Assembly (NCBI GenBank): GCA_964558235.1
Contig: CAZLCK010000001.1
Location: forward strand, 1 to 64,000
Reading direction: 5' to 3'
Origin: CAZLCK01 sp964558235
GTDB taxonomy: Bacteria; Actinomycetota; Coriobacteriia; Coriobacteriales; CADBOM01
Length of the DNA stretch: 64,000 bases
Part shown: in pieces, positions 20,611 through 29,879 of the stretch
Position numbering within the stretch: the first letter of the stretch is position 1
How the letters are laid out: every line of letters begins with the position of its first letter
Made by a program: the position numbers and the translations under genes
Notes under the pieces: generated by a model
Told to the model about the DNA's origin: nothing
Databases searched by the model: none
Seen by the model: the letters and a program-made list of their open reading frames with translations, nothing else

Positions 20611-21165
20611 ATGAACTTTGCAGATAGCCAGACTTTTAAGAACTTGCAAGAAGCTTTTGCCGGCGAAGCCCAGGCCTACACTAAGTATTCTGCATGGGCA
20701 AGCAAGGCAAAAAAAGATGGGTATGTCCAGATCGGAAACATCTTCCAAGAGACTGCAGATAATGAGTTTGAGCACGCAAAGCTATGGCTTAAGGCTCTCG
20801 AGGGTGGAGATCTAAAAGACACCGCTTCAAATCTCGACTCAGCAGCAGCTGGTGAGAATTACGAGTGGACAACTATGTATAAGGAGTTTGCTGAGACAGC
20901 TCGCGAGGAAGGCTTTACTGAGCTTGCTACCAAATTTGAGATGGTCGCTAAGATTGAAAAGCATCACGAGGAGCGCTATAGGCGTTTAAATGAGCGCGTC
21001 AAGGCTAGCACTGTCTTTGTTCGTGAGATGAAGAAGGCCTGGATTTGCCTCGAATGCGGTAACATCGTTTATGGCGAAGAGCCACCAGCGATCTGCCCAG
21101 TTTGTGATCATCCACAAGCTTACTTCCAGCTACTTATCCCAGATTACGAGATCGAAGAACTCTAA
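20611..21165 (+). CDS. Rubrerythrin
   Basis: Non-haem di-iron peroxidase, 184 residues. The N-terminal ferritin-like four-helix domain carries the iron-binding glutamates ([44 protein letters not shown]) and the C-terminal rubredoxin domain has two CxxC pairs ([11 protein letters not shown] and [13 protein letters not shown]). The frame opens at 20569, but the ATG at 20611 with GGGGAAGAGAG upstream is the right start. It protects anaerobes against hydrogen peroxide. Monocistronic, followed by a hairpin terminator. Confidence 0.96.
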   Translation: MNFADSQTFKNLQEAFAGEAQAYTKYSAWASKAKKDGYVQIGNIFQETADNEFEHAKLWLKALEGGDLKDTASNLDSAAAGENYEWTTMYKEFAETAREEGFTELATKFEMVAKIEKHHEERYRRLNERVKASTVFVREMKKAWICLECGNIVYGEEPPAICPVCDHPQAYFQLLIPDYEIEEL

Positions 21166-21277
21166 GCTTAGAGCTTGAGAGATTAATCTCTGAGCTTAAA
21201 GTCTAATCAGGCTTACAGAGCAAAGGGCTAGGACTATTTTGGCCTAGAAGCTTGAAACCACAGTAAGCTTAAACCAC

Positions 21278-21311
21278 AGGGTGTTGGCGCAAGTCAGCAC
21301 CCTATTTGTTT
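21278..21311 (+). terminator. Terminator of rubrerythrin
   Basis: AGGGTG-TTG (21278-21286) pairs with CAG-CACCCT (21295-21303), a nine-base stem with one G-U pair, followed by TATTTGTTT. Confidence 0.65.
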
Positions 21312-21339
21312 GGTGCGCCAAGGGTGTGCCGAGTATACA

Positions 21340-21421
21340 CACCCAAGTTGTGAACCCGAGCATGCGCACCCGAGTTGTGAACCCAAGCACGCGCCCGAAT
21401 ATGCGCACCCGAGCATGCACG
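21340..21421. repeat. 27-bp tandem repeat, two full and two partial units
   Basis: Units at 21340-21366 and 21367-21393 share the frame CACCC(A/G)AGTTGTGAACCC with ending AGCAYGCG; shortened versions follow at 21394-21405 and 21406-21421. The alternating CACCC and GCATGCG give it a GC-rich character unlike its surroundings. I see no coding sense in any frame. Confidence 0.7.
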
Positions 21422-21448
21422 TATATCCAGTGGATGATAAGTCCCTAG

Positions 21449-21480
21449 TGTGCCCGGCAGTGAAGGGCACATTTTGTGCG
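21449..21480 (+). terminator. Hairpin before the convergent ABC-F gene
   Basis: TGTGCCC (21449-21455) pairs with GGGCACA (21465-21471) and is followed by TTTTGTG on the plus strand. It lies 22 bases from the end of the ABC-F gene, which reads towards it, so it could stop transcription from both sides, although the minus-strand U-tract is poor. Confidence 0.5.
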
Positions 21481-21492
21481 TGCTAATAAGAC

Positions 21493-23307
21493 TTACTCCC
21501 CTAAAAGCTCACTTAACTCCAGCCACTCGTCTTCAAGATCTGATTGCTCAGATTTAAGCTGTGCGATCTCTTCTTCAATAGCAGTGAGCTCTAAATAATT
21601 TGTTGGGTCGGCCTCAGATAGTTTGGTAGTTGTGGCCTCTATCTTCTCTTCTATAGTCTGCATCTTGCGCTCAATAGCAGAAAATCTTCTCTTTGCATTT
21701 TGTCGCTGCGTATTGGTCAAAGTCTTTTGTGATGAGATTGTAGATTCAGCGTCCGACCTTACAGCATCCGGCCTCACAACGTCCGACTTCACATCTTGAT
21801 CGTCATGATCGGCTTGAATCCCCATATATTGATCAATTCCACCAGGCATGTGATAGACCTTGCCATCGATCAAAGCATACTGATTATCTGTTGTGCGTTC
21901 CATCAGATGTCTATCGTGAGTAACGATTATCAAAGTACCTGGCCAAGTATCCAAAACATTCTCAATTTGAGAGAGCATGTCTATATCCATATCGTTTCCC
22001 GGCTCGTCTAACAAAAGCACATTTGCACCCTGCAAAAGAGTAAGCATCAATTGCAATCTGCGCTTTTGACCACCCGAAAGCTTAGATATAGGCATCTGTA
22101 TATGAGCGTGAGAAAAACCAAGGCGCTCAAGAAGTTGAGTAGAAGTAACCTCCTTGCCATCGATAACAAAATGAGATTTATACCTGTTTAAGACCTCTCT
22201 TACAAGCGAATCACCAAACTCATCTAATTCCTCAAGTCTTTGAGATAAAGTCGCCATCTTTACTGTCTTGCCAATTTTGATATGCCCGCTATCTGGCTTG
22301 GCCTTGCCATCTATCAAGCGCAAAAGAGTAGTTTTTCCTGTGCCATTTGAACCTAGAAGGCCGATTCTATCTCCTGGCGCAATAATCCACGATAGATCAT
22401 CTATTACTAATCTATCTCCATTGGTTTTGCTTACGTTTACAAGTTCAACAGCCTGCTTGCCCAGCCTTGCAACAGCTGCTCGTTTTAGTTCGAGTGGATC
22501 TCTAATTGCAGGCTCATCAGCGATCAACGCTTTAGCAGCTTCAACATGAAACTTTGGTTTACTCGACCTTGCTCGTGCTCCGCGAGATAGCCACGCCAAC
22601 TCTCGACGCAACAAATTCTTACGCTTTGCTTGAGCGACTTCAAATGTCTCCTCACGCTTAACTCGTTGTAGAACATAGGCGGAATATCCACCATCGAATG
22701 ATTCAACTGTGCCATCATGAACTTCCCACATAGATGTACATACTTCGTCTAAAAACCATCTATCGTGCGTGACGACCAAAAGCGTTCCAGATTTTTTTGG
22801 CCAACGTTGATTAAGATGTTTTGCAAGCCACGCAATTGAAGCCATATCCAGATGATTTGTAGGCTCATCAAGCATCAAAATGCCATCATTTTTAACAAGA
22901 GTTTGAGCTAAATAAACACGTCTACGCTGTCCACCAGAAAGATTTCCGATGATAAAATCCATACTCACATCACCAATTAGGTGATCGCAAATATCGCGAA
23001 TCTTCGAATCAGATGCCCAAAGATATTCGGGTGTATCTCCAAATAAGACCTTTTTAATAGTTAAGCTATCATCCAAATTATCGTCTTGAGCAACAAAACC
23101 GATGCTTAGGTCGTTGCGTCTAAAGACCCTGCCCTCTTCAGGTTCGATCTGCCCAGATAAAATAGCTAAAAGCGTAGATTTTCCGTCTCCATTTCGCCCA
23201 ACAATGCCAATACGAGCACCATCATCTAGACCCAAAGTCACATCATCTAAAACAACCTTGGCTGCATATTCCAAATATATATGTTCACATCCAAGCGAAA
23301 ACGCCAC
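21493..23307 (-). CDS. ABC-F family ATPase
   Basis: A 604-residue soluble protein with two ABC domains and no membrane part. Domain 1 has the P-loop GRNGDGKST and signature LSGGQRRR; domain 2 has GSNGTGKTT and LSGGQKRR. A charged linker with SRGARARSSKPK lies between them, and the C-terminus is a coiled coil (SAIERKMQTIEEKIEATTTKL). The family acts on ribosomes in translation or antibiotic protection; the member type (Uup-like or resistance) cannot be settled here. ATG start. Repeat copy D lies in its upstream region. Confidence 0.9.
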   Translation of the reverse strand: MAFSLGCEHIYLEYAAKVVLDDVTLGLDDGARIGIVGRNGDGKSTLLAILSGQIEPEEGRVFRRNDLSIGFVAQDDNLDDSLTIKKVLFGDTPEYLWASDSKIRDICDHLIGDVSMDFIIGNLSGGQRRRVYLAQTLVKNDGILMLDEPTNHLDMASIAWLAKHLNQRWPKKSGTLLVVTHDRWFLDEVCTSMWEVHDGTVESFDGGYSAYVLQRVKREETFEVAQAKRKNLLRRELAWLSRGARARSSKPKFHVEAAKALIADEPAIRDPLELKRAAVARLGKQAVELVNVSKTNGDRLVIDDLSWIIAPGDRIGLLGSNGTGKTTLLRLIDGKAKPDSGHIKIGKTVKMATLSQRLEELDEFGDSLVREVLNRYKSHFVIDGKEVTSTQLLERLGFSHAHIQMPISKLSGGQKRRLQLMLTLLQGANVLLLDEPGNDMDIDMLSQIENVLDTWPGTLIIVTHDRHLMERTTDNQYALIDGKVYHMPGGIDQYMGIQADHDDQDVKSDVVRPDAVRSDAESTISSQKTLTNTQRQNAKRRFSAIERKMQTIEEKIEATTTKLSEADPTNYLELTAIEEEIAQLKSEQSDLEDEWLELSELLGE

Positions 23308-23365
23308 TAAAAAAGCCTTTCTGAAATCGTTTTATTGCCTTCAAACCAATCTGAAACAAGCAGGT

Positions 23366-23479
23366 GCTAGAGCTTAGGTAATTTCTCGAACTTTATCGCT
23401 CCCCGGGGGCGTTGCTAGGTCTGCAAGGTTGCAGTTAACGTTGCGCAAAAGGGGTGAAAAATTGCGGCGCTAGAGTTTA
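23366..23479. repeat. Interspersed repeat, copy D, with 11-bp flanking direct repeats
   Basis: GCTAGAGCTTA (23366-23376) and GCTAGAGTTTA (23469-23479) flank the element. Read on the minus strand it starts TTTTTCACCCC, continues TTTTGCGCAACG, and ends AACGCCCCCGGGGAGCG then TAAAGTTCG. It is about 30 bases longer than copies A-C because of an inner segment with CTGCAACCTTGCAG, itself an inverted repeat. It lies between the divergent ABC-F and symporter genes. Confidence 0.7.
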
Positions 23480-23583
23480 CACCTTTTACAGAAGATCAAT
23501 CGCAATAAAATATCCTTCGCAAAATCCATACAAATTTCCTTTGGTATGATACAACTCGTTTGCATACTTTTAGGAGTTGATAT

Positions 23584-25230
23584 ATGCAACAAGATTTTCT
23601 TACTCAATTTAACAACGTATTGTCTGCGATAGACAACGCGTTATGGGGATTTCCTCTTATCGTTCTAATTATGGCTGGAGGAATCATCCTTACTGCAAGA
23701 CTTAAAGTTGTGCAGTTTAGAAAGCTCGGCAAAGCCCTTCGTTATATGATTAAAAACGAAGAGGACGGTGAGGGTGAAGTAACAAGTTTTGGAGCCCTAT
23801 GTACGGCTTTGTCAGCAACGATTGGAACAGGAAATATCGTTGGCGTTGCAACAGCGATTTGCGCTGGTGGTCCAGGCGCACTTTTTTGGATGTTTGTTGC
23901 AGCATGTCTAGGAATGGCAACCAAGTTTTCTGAAGGACTTCTTGCAATCAAATACCGCACGGTCTCTGAAAACGGCCGCGTTTTGGGTGGACCTTTCTAT
24001 TACATCGAGCGCGGTATGGGTAAAAACTGGAAATGGCTCGCAAAGTGTTTCGCCGCTTTTGGCGCTCTTGCAGGTCTTTTGGGAATCGGAACCTTTACTC
24101 AGATCAACTCCATCAACAGTGCTACAAATAATTTTTTTGATCCTAACTCCGAATCAATCGCTTTTTCAATGTTTGGCATGGATTACACATGGACAACCGT
24201 AATCGCCAGCTTGATAGTTGCAATCCTTGTGGGATTAATCATTATTGGAGGACTCAAACGCATCGCAAATGTTACTCAGGTCGTTGTTCCTGCGATGGTT
24301 GTTTTATACCTCGTGATCTGCTTTATGGTTCTCTTTGGAAATATCACCTATCTTCCAGAAGCACTCTCACAAATCATCATTGGAGCATTTGATCCAATGG
24401 CAGTAACAGGCGGAGCAATCGGTAGCTTTATGATCGCAATGCAGATGGGCGTTGCGCGTGGTATTTTCTCTAACGAAAGTGGTATGGGTTCAGCTCCTAT
24501 TGCTGCTGCAGCAGCTAAGACAAACGAACCAGTCCGTCAAGGCCTGGTTAGCATGACAGGCACATTTATCGATACCATAATTGTCTGCTCAATGACAGGA
24601 ATTTCAATCGTCATGAGTGGGGCGTGGGATCCATCCTTGGGTCTCGAAGGTTCGGCCGTTACTACATATGCATTCCAAAATGGAATTCCTTTCTTGCCTT
24701 CTGAGGTAGTTACTTTTTGCATCATGTTATGCCTTGCGCTCTTTGGGTTTACTACCATTATTGGTTGGAATTACTATGCCGAACGCTGTGTCGAGTATCT
24801 CTTCAACGGCAACATGAAGTTTGTAAAGGTTTTTCACTGGCTTTTCATCGTGGCTGTGTTTGTTGGTCCGTACATGACATTAGATGTTGTTTGGACACTG
24901 GCCGATATCTTCAACGGATGTATGGCATTGCCAAATATGATCGCACTAATTGCCTTGTCCAAAGTCATTTCTAAAGAAACAAAGGATTACTTCGATCGGC
25001 TCTCGCGTGGAGAGATTAAGGAGTTCGCCGACCCCGTTGGCTCTAAACGAAGCATGCCTGTAAAGAGATGCATATCGCTTATAAGTTTAAAGATACCTAA
25101 ACCAACTGAAACTCTCGTAAGTGTAAAGGCTACTTATGTTGCAATAAGTTATAAGATGGCTAAATTTTTGAGTGTGCCTAATACGATTGGGACATCAAGT
25201 CTACGAGAGCGGTCCATGCAGTTGTGCTGA
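23584..25230 (+). CDS. Sodium:alanine/glycine symporter (AGCS family)
   Basis: Inner-membrane amino acid carrier, about 11 helices. Family landmarks are FGALCTALSATIGTGNIVGVATAI, GGPGALFWMFVAACLGMATKFSEGLLAIKYR, GIFSNESGMGSAPIAAAAAKTN and GWNYYAERCVEYLF. At 548 residues it is longer than usual (about 450-490): after RLSRGEIKEFADPVGSK the last 60 or so residues resemble nothing in the family and end within interspersed repeat copy E. Both other frames stop within 45 bases of that point, so a lost stop or frameshift is possible. ATG start preceded by TAGGAG. Confidence 0.9.
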   Translation: MQQDFLTQFNNVLSAIDNALWGFPLIVLIMAGGIILTARLKVVQFRKLGKALRYMIKNEEDGEGEVTSFGALCTALSATIGTGNIVGVATAICAGGPGALFWMFVAACLGMATKFSEGLLAIKYRTVSENGRVLGGPFYYIERGMGKNWKWLAKCFAAFGALAGLLGIGTFTQINSINSATNNFFDPNSESIAFSMFGMDYTWTTVIASLIVAILVGLIIIGGLKRIANVTQVVVPAMVVLYLVICFMVLFGNITYLPEALSQIIIGAFDPMAVTGGAIGSFMIAMQMGVARGIFSNESGMGSAPIAAAAAKTNEPVRQGLVSMTGTFIDTIIVCSMTGISIVMSGAWDPSLGLEGSAVTTYAFQNGIPFLPSEVVTFCIMLCLALFGFTTIIGWNYYAERCVEYLFNGNMKFVKVFHWLFIVAVFVGPYMTLDVVWTLADIFNGCMALPNMIALIALSKVISKETKDYFDRLSRGEIKEFADPVGSKRSMPVKRCISLISLKIPKPTETLVSVKATYVAISYKMAKFLSVPNTIGTSSLRERSMQLC

Positions 25231-25263
25231 GGGGTGGAAAGTTAAGAAAACATACTAAATTTT
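25160..25263. repeat. Interspersed repeat, copy E (weaker)
   Basis: Read on the minus strand, AACTTTCCACCCCTCAGCAC then AACTGC matches the core of copies B and C. CTAAATTTT occurs on both sides (25160-25168 and 25255-25263). The second arm is not clear. It contains the stop codon of the symporter. Of the six copies this is the least certain. Confidence 0.5.
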
Positions 25264-25484
25264 AGCTGAGTTTACTTTATTTGTATCGAGTTTAATATTA
25301 GACTTCTACAATTCTATTCTATACCCTATACTTGCTAAGTAATGCTCTACATTCGGACTTATACGCCCCTTGATCTTAATCTATTTGTTGAAATTTGGGC
25401 GTATAAATTTTTGAGCATACAAAGTCTATGAGATGCAGTAAGTTTGGGGCGACTTATCCACTTGAATTAGAGAAGGAGAAGAAA

Positions 25485-27455
25485 ATGAGCAAAGTGAAAT
25501 ACCCCCATTTATTTACGCCGATACGCATCGGCAACAGATTGTTCCGTAACAGAATCTTTGCATCCCCAACGGGATATCTAAACAACCATGAGGATGGAAG
25601 ATCAAATGAAGGGGCAGCTTATTACTATGGACGACGTGCCATGGGTGGAGCTGCCAGCGTTTGCACCATGGAATGCATCGTTGATGCTGAATATGGTGGA
25701 GGAGGCGGCGGCCAGTTTGTCATAGACATGCCTGGCTGCAAAGCAGATCTTGGCCGTATTGCACATAAGATCTCTGAACATGGTGCTGTTGCAACGATGG
25801 AGCTTCAGCATTGTGGAATCTTTGCAAACAGAGCTCTTGGAACTTTAGGTGCGCAGGTATTTGGCCCTGCATTTGGTCCAGTAGAAGTTGAACAAGAAGG
25901 TAGAGTCTGCCAAGCAATGGACGAAGAGATGATTGAGCGCACAATCAATAAGTTCATTGATGCAGCTGTTTTGGGCGCTTCTGTTGGTTTTGGAATGGTG
26001 TTGATCCATGCTGGTCACGGATGGGGTCTACATCAATTCCTATCTCCTGTTATGAATACTCGTACAGACAAGTGGGGCGGACCAGACGCAGAAAATCGTT
26101 GCCGCATGCTTAATTGCATCATCGACGGAATCCACAAGAAGCTCGGAAATGGCTTCCCTGTAGAGGTTCGTATGAGCGCTTCTGAGTGCTACGATGGCGG
26201 ATATGATCTAGATGCTGGTATTGCTAATGCTATAGCAATGGACGGTCATGCAAACTTAATCCATGTATCTGCTGGTAATCACGAAGTTGATGAGGTCTTT
26301 ACTGTTACACATCCATCTATGTTCCTACCAGAGGGCGTCAACGTTAAGTATGCTGCCGAGATCAAGAAGCATGTTGAAGCCCCAGTCGCTGCTATCGGTG
26401 GATTGAGCTTCCCAGAGTACATGGAAGAGATCATTGCTACTGGCAAAGCAGATGTTGTTGAGTGCGGTCGTGCATTCATCTGCGATCCTGACTTCGTTAA
26501 CAAGATGCGTTCTGGTCGTGAAAACGACATTAAGCACTGCTTCAGATGCCTCGCCTGCTTCTCCAATGAGCTCACACATGGCGAGCCATATTGCGCAATC
26601 AACCCACGCTCCGGTCGTGAGAAAGAGGCCTTCTACGCAATGCCTGAGGTCAAGACCAAGAAGAAGGTTTTGGTCGTCGGTGGCGGTGTCGCTGGTATGG
26701 AAGCTGCTCTTAACTGCTCAGATCGTGGACATGAGGTCATTCTTTGCGAGAAGGGTGAGGAGCTTGGTGGAGTTATCCGTTGTGAGCGCAACGTAGACTT
26801 CAAGCAGCCTCTCGACTATTACCTCAATCAACAACAGCGCAAGTGCTTTGAGGATCCAAACATCGATGTCCGTCTAAACACTGAGGTAACCCCAGAGATG
26901 GCCGAGAACATGGATGTCGACGTTATCATTGCCGCTCTTGGTGCAAGACAGTTCATCCCACCAATTGCTGGAATCGATGGCGATAATGTTATGAACGCTG
27001 TAGATGCTTACAATGCAGCAGACAAGATTGGCCAGAAGGTCGTAATCATGGGTGCTGGACTTGTTGGTATCGAGCTTGGTTTGCACCTACGTCGTCTTGG
27101 CAAGGATGTTACCAATGTTGAGATGCTCGATCATATGAGTGACGGTGGCAACTTCTTGCATATGTCTGGTGTTCGCGTTGAAATCAAGAAGCGCGGCCTT
27201 AAGATCAACTTGCAAAACAAGGTTAAAGAAGTTTTGCCAAACGCCGTTGTTTGCGAGACTCCTGATGGAGAGGTTACCTACGAAGCAGACACCATCATCG
27301 TTGCTATGGGTATGCGTCCACTAGGTGATGAAGCTTCAGCATTTGCTACATGTGCTCCTGAGTTCTATCCAATCGGAGACTGCTTTGTTGTTAAGAATAT
27401 CGAGAATGCCACAACTGCTGGCTACATGACTGCAAAGGATCTCGGTAGATACTAA
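25485..27455 (+). CDS. NADH:flavin oxidoreductase, 2-enoate-reductase-like (OYE-1)
   Basis: A 656-residue flavoprotein: FMN TIM barrel (about 1-345), [4Fe-4S] cysteines 352, 355, 358 and 370 (CxxCxxCx11C), then FAD/NAD(P)-binding Rossmann domains (VLVVGGGVAGMEAA near 396, VVIMGAGLVGIELG further on). The barrel has the family sequence HAGHGWGLHQFLSP with NTRTDKWGG. This architecture is shared with 2,4-dienoyl-CoA reductase, 2-enoate reductase and BaiCD/BaiH; the substrate cannot be read. Start at the ATG after GAGAAGGAGAAGAAA; the frame opens at 25428. Same length as OYE-2 and close to it, especially in the C-terminal half. Confidence 0.9.
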   Translation: MSKVKYPHLFTPIRIGNRLFRNRIFASPTGYLNNHEDGRSNEGAAYYYGRRAMGGAASVCTMECIVDAEYGGGGGGQFVIDMPGCKADLGRIAHKISEHGAVATMELQHCGIFANRALGTLGAQVFGPAFGPVEVEQEGRVCQAMDEEMIERTINKFIDAAVLGASVGFGMVLIHAGHGWGLHQFLSPVMNTRTDKWGGPDAENRCRMLNCIIDGIHKKLGNGFPVEVRMSASECYDGGYDLDAGIANAIAMDGHANLIHVSAGNHEVDEVFTVTHPSMFLPEGVNVKYAAEIKKHVEAPVAAIGGLSFPEYMEEIIATGKADVVECGRAFICDPDFVNKMRSGRENDIKHCFRCLACFSNELTHGEPYCAINPRSGREKEAFYAMPEVKTKKKVLVVGGGVAGMEAALNCSDRGHEVILCEKGEELGGVIRCERNVDFKQPLDYYLNQQQRKCFEDPNIDVRLNTEVTPEMAENMDVDVIIAALGARQFIPPIAGIDGDNVMNAVDAYNAADKIGQKVVIMGAGLVGIELGLHLRRLGKDVTNVEMLDHMSDGGNFLHMSGVRVEIKKRGLKINLQNKVKEVLPNAVVCETPDGEVTYEADTIIVAMGMRPLGDEASAFATCAPEFYPIGDCFVVKNIENATTAGYMTAKDLGRY

Positions 27456-27523
27456 GATCTCCGGACACATAGCTTGTCTCGAAGATAACTTTTGAATCGA
27501 TCAAGCTAATCGGCAATCGAGTA

Positions 27524-27552
27524 GGAGGCGTGTCATTAGTTGACACGCCTCC
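27524..27552. terminator. Perfect 12-bp hairpin after OYE-1
   Basis: GGAGGCGTGTCA (27524-27535) and TGACACGCCTCC (27541-27552) with a five-base loop. It lacks a long U-tract and is followed 17 bases later by a classic terminator, so it may be an RNA-stabilising or auxiliary stem. Confidence 0.6.
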
Positions 27553-27569
27553 TCTCGCACAACAATTTA

Positions 27570-27599
27570 GGGTGTTACCAATTTTGGTAACACCCTTTT
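27570..27599 (+). terminator. Rho-independent terminator of OYE-1
   Basis: GGGTGTTACC (27570-27579) pairs with GGTAACACCC (27586-27595) and is followed by TTTT. A strong bidirectional-looking stem about 115 bases after the OYE-1 stop. Confidence 0.85.
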
Positions 27600-27627
27600 C
27601 ATAGATATCCTTAACGTCCGGCTTATA

Positions 27628-27657
27628 GTTCAAACCCGCAAATTATTGGGTTTGAAC
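27628..27657. promoter_or_regulatory. Perfect 10-bp inverted repeat
   Basis: GTTCAAACCC (27628-27637) and GGGTTTGAAC (27648-27657) with a 10-base spacer. No U-tract on either side, so a protein-binding site or structured 3' end is as likely as a terminator. It lies between OYE-1 and the convergent methyltransferase gene. Confidence 0.4.
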
Positions 27658-27794
27658 TGCGATGATGTTGAAAATCATCAACACATTTTGGCCTATACCC
27701 CAATTATTACGAATAGTGCTCAGCACTCTACACTACGCTTTATTTTTGAACGTCACACCGCAACACGCCAAAACTACTCATTAAAATTTATAGA

Positions 27795-29879
27795 TTAAGC
27801 TCCGTAATACTTAACAAGCTCCATCATACGCTGTGCACGACCAAACGAAGCATTTGCTGGGTAGAAGCATCCGGGCGCAAGGATAAATCCACTGCCCTCA
27901 GACATCGCTTCGATCGAGGCAATACACTCTTTATCCCAATCAAGGTCTGTACCAAATACTGAGTTCCATGGAGTTACACAACCCATTAGAGCAACTTTAT
28001 CTCCATAGCGCTCCTTTGTTTCACGATAATCTTTGCAATCGTCTGGGGTATGGAAGAATGATATCGCTTGAGGTTTAACTGCCTCGATTTGAATATCGAA
28101 AAAGACATCACGTTGACAACTATGAATGAAATTAATTCCACCCTTGTCGCGAACGACTTGAGATAGATCTGCTACCAAATCAAATTCGACCTGTCTCCAA
28201 ATCTCGCGAGTTGTAAATGCGCCAGCTGCATAATATGTATCCCACATGATTCCATCAATGCCTGTAGCCATCAAAAGCTCAGCAAATTGATGAAGTGTTG
28301 TAGCAATGGCGCTTGCTGCAGCCTTCACCTCTTCGGGGTGAGCATTGAGATCGCGAGCCAACTGCTTTTGTCCACGCAACATCGATAGGGTCGAAAGCGG
28401 ACCCATAACATAGGCAATTACTGGTCTTTCGCCCTTAAACTCATCTACCAGCTTTTGACAAACCTCAACGAGCATTTGCATACGTCTTGCGCCAGCTGCG
28501 TCTACAGGCTTAATTGTTGCGTAATCATCGACGGATTGAACAACCATATTTGCAAAGTCTGGCTTACCAGGATTATTTCCTGCATAGATTATCTTTTGTT
28601 CCCAGGCGGTCGCCTCAACCACAAAGTCGATTGCAGCTAAGATAAAGTCAGGCTCTGGGAATGTCTTAGCCATCTCGATATATCCACGCGCACATAGATC
28701 TGCATTTGTTGCCCATTCATGGTGATCTGCATCAACCAAGACTCTATTTGCTCCGGCGATAAATGGATAGACCGGGATGCGATCCACATGCTCGTGATTG
28801 ATTGCAGCATAGAAGCGCTCGCGATGAGTCATGGTCTCCTCGTGACGCTCTAGAGGCTGTGCAACAGCGGTTTGTCCAGAAGCATAGAAATCTTCAATTG
28901 CTTTGAAAAAGGCGTCGATATTATCCCATGGAGACATTGGAGGGATATCACAACCACTTGATATTACAAAGTTTGGATATTTCGAGCACTTATTGAGTAG
29001 ATCCAAAGTAGTATTGTAAACAACATCAGGTGTGCCATTTCTAAAACATCCAGCTGGATCCACATTTCCAAAACATAAAACGTCTGCTGGAATATGCGGC
29101 ATCATTTCTGCCATATCGATAGCATTGCCCAGATGAAATCCCATCGCGCCAGTCTCAACGATACTATCGATGGTGTACTTAACACTTGATCCGCAATTGT
29201 GAACAAATACTGCAAATTCATCGGTTTGAGTCTCATCAACAATACGCTTTACATATGGATTGGAAAATTCTGCTGTAAGCTCTGGAGATAAAAGACCAGC
29301 TAGAGGCTCAGCCATTAAAATACCATCAGCACCTGCAGCTTTAAGCTCCTTGGTATAGGCGATCAAAAATTCTGTAACTTTTTGCAAAACAGCATGTACA
29401 AGCTCTGGCTCGTCATAACACATAAACATAACTTCATTGACGTCCATAAGACGGCCAGCTAAAGAAAATGGTCCGATATTTCCTGCTAAAACAGGCTTGT
29501 CGTTGATCTCTTTTGCAACTTTTCTTACAGCCTCAATACAAATACCTGTACGACCTTGTGTGCAATCTGGGACTTGAATTTCATCGACATCTGTATCCTC
29601 ATCGATGATTGAACCAATAACTGTTGGAACTTCATCATCGGAATAACGGATATTACTCCCAAACGATTCAGCCTCAACAGAAAGATCCATAAATGCAAGC
29701 ACAGCAGCCATATCTGTGCGGTCATGGATACGCTTCATTGCCTCTGCTTGATAATCAACTGAATAGATCAGATCATTTACTGTAATTCCCATATCTTGAA
29801 TTGCAGGAAATGTTAAAACTGGCAGAGGTTTTTTGCGTTCTGCAGCTATCTGTTCTGCAACCCATCGCTTCATATCCAT
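27795..29879 (-). CDS. Tandem two-domain UroD/MtaA-family methyltransferase-like protein
   Basis: A 694-residue protein made of two complete copies of the uroporphyrinogen-decarboxylase/MtaA fold. Domain 1 is about residues 1-340; domain 2 starts at THRERFYAAINHEHVDRIPVYP (351 onward), a normal N-terminus for the family. Each copy has a full set of the HxC...C zinc ligands used by MtaA/MtbA methyltransferases: H227, C229, C310 and H586, C588, C671. Such enzymes move methyl groups from corrinoid proteins to thiols; UroD itself lacks zinc and is a single domain. No corrinoid protein or partner methyltransferase is seen nearby. Sits between two OYE genes, on the opposite strand. ATG start. Confidence 0.85.
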   Translation of the reverse strand: MDMKRWVAEQIAAERKKPLPVLTFPAIQDMGITVNDLIYSVDYQAEAMKRIHDRTDMAAVLAFMDLSVEAESFGSNIRYSDDEVPTVIGSIIDEDTDVDEIQVPDCTQGRTGICIEAVRKVAKEINDKPVLAGNIGPFSLAGRLMDVNEVMFMCYDEPELVHAVLQKVTEFLIAYTKELKAAGADGILMAEPLAGLLSPELTAEFSNPYVKRIVDETQTDEFAVFVHNCGSSVKYTIDSIVETGAMGFHLGNAIDMAEMMPHIPADVLCFGNVDPAGCFRNGTPDVVYNTTLDLLNKCSKYPNFVISSGCDIPPMSPWDNIDAFFKAIEDFYASGQTAVAQPLERHEETMTHRERFYAAINHEHVDRIPVYPFIAGANRVLVDADHHEWATNADLCARGYIEMAKTFPEPDFILAAIDFVVEATAWEQKIIYAGNNPGKPDFANMVVQSVDDYATIKPVDAAGARRMQMLVEVCQKLVDEFKGERPVIAYVMGPLSTLSMLRGQKQLARDLNAHPEEVKAAASAIATTLHQFAELLMATGIDGIMWDTYYAAGAFTTREIWRQVEFDLVADLSQVVRDKGGINFIHSCQRDVFFDIQIEAVKPQAISFFHTPDDCKDYRETKERYGDKVALMGCVTPWNSVFGTDLDWDKECIASIEAMSEGSGFILAPGCFYPANASFGRAQRMMELVKYYGA

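Noticed and set aside
21340..21421. 27-bp repeat as a CRISPR array
   Set aside because: Units are directly adjacent with no spacers, and no cas gene is in the window.
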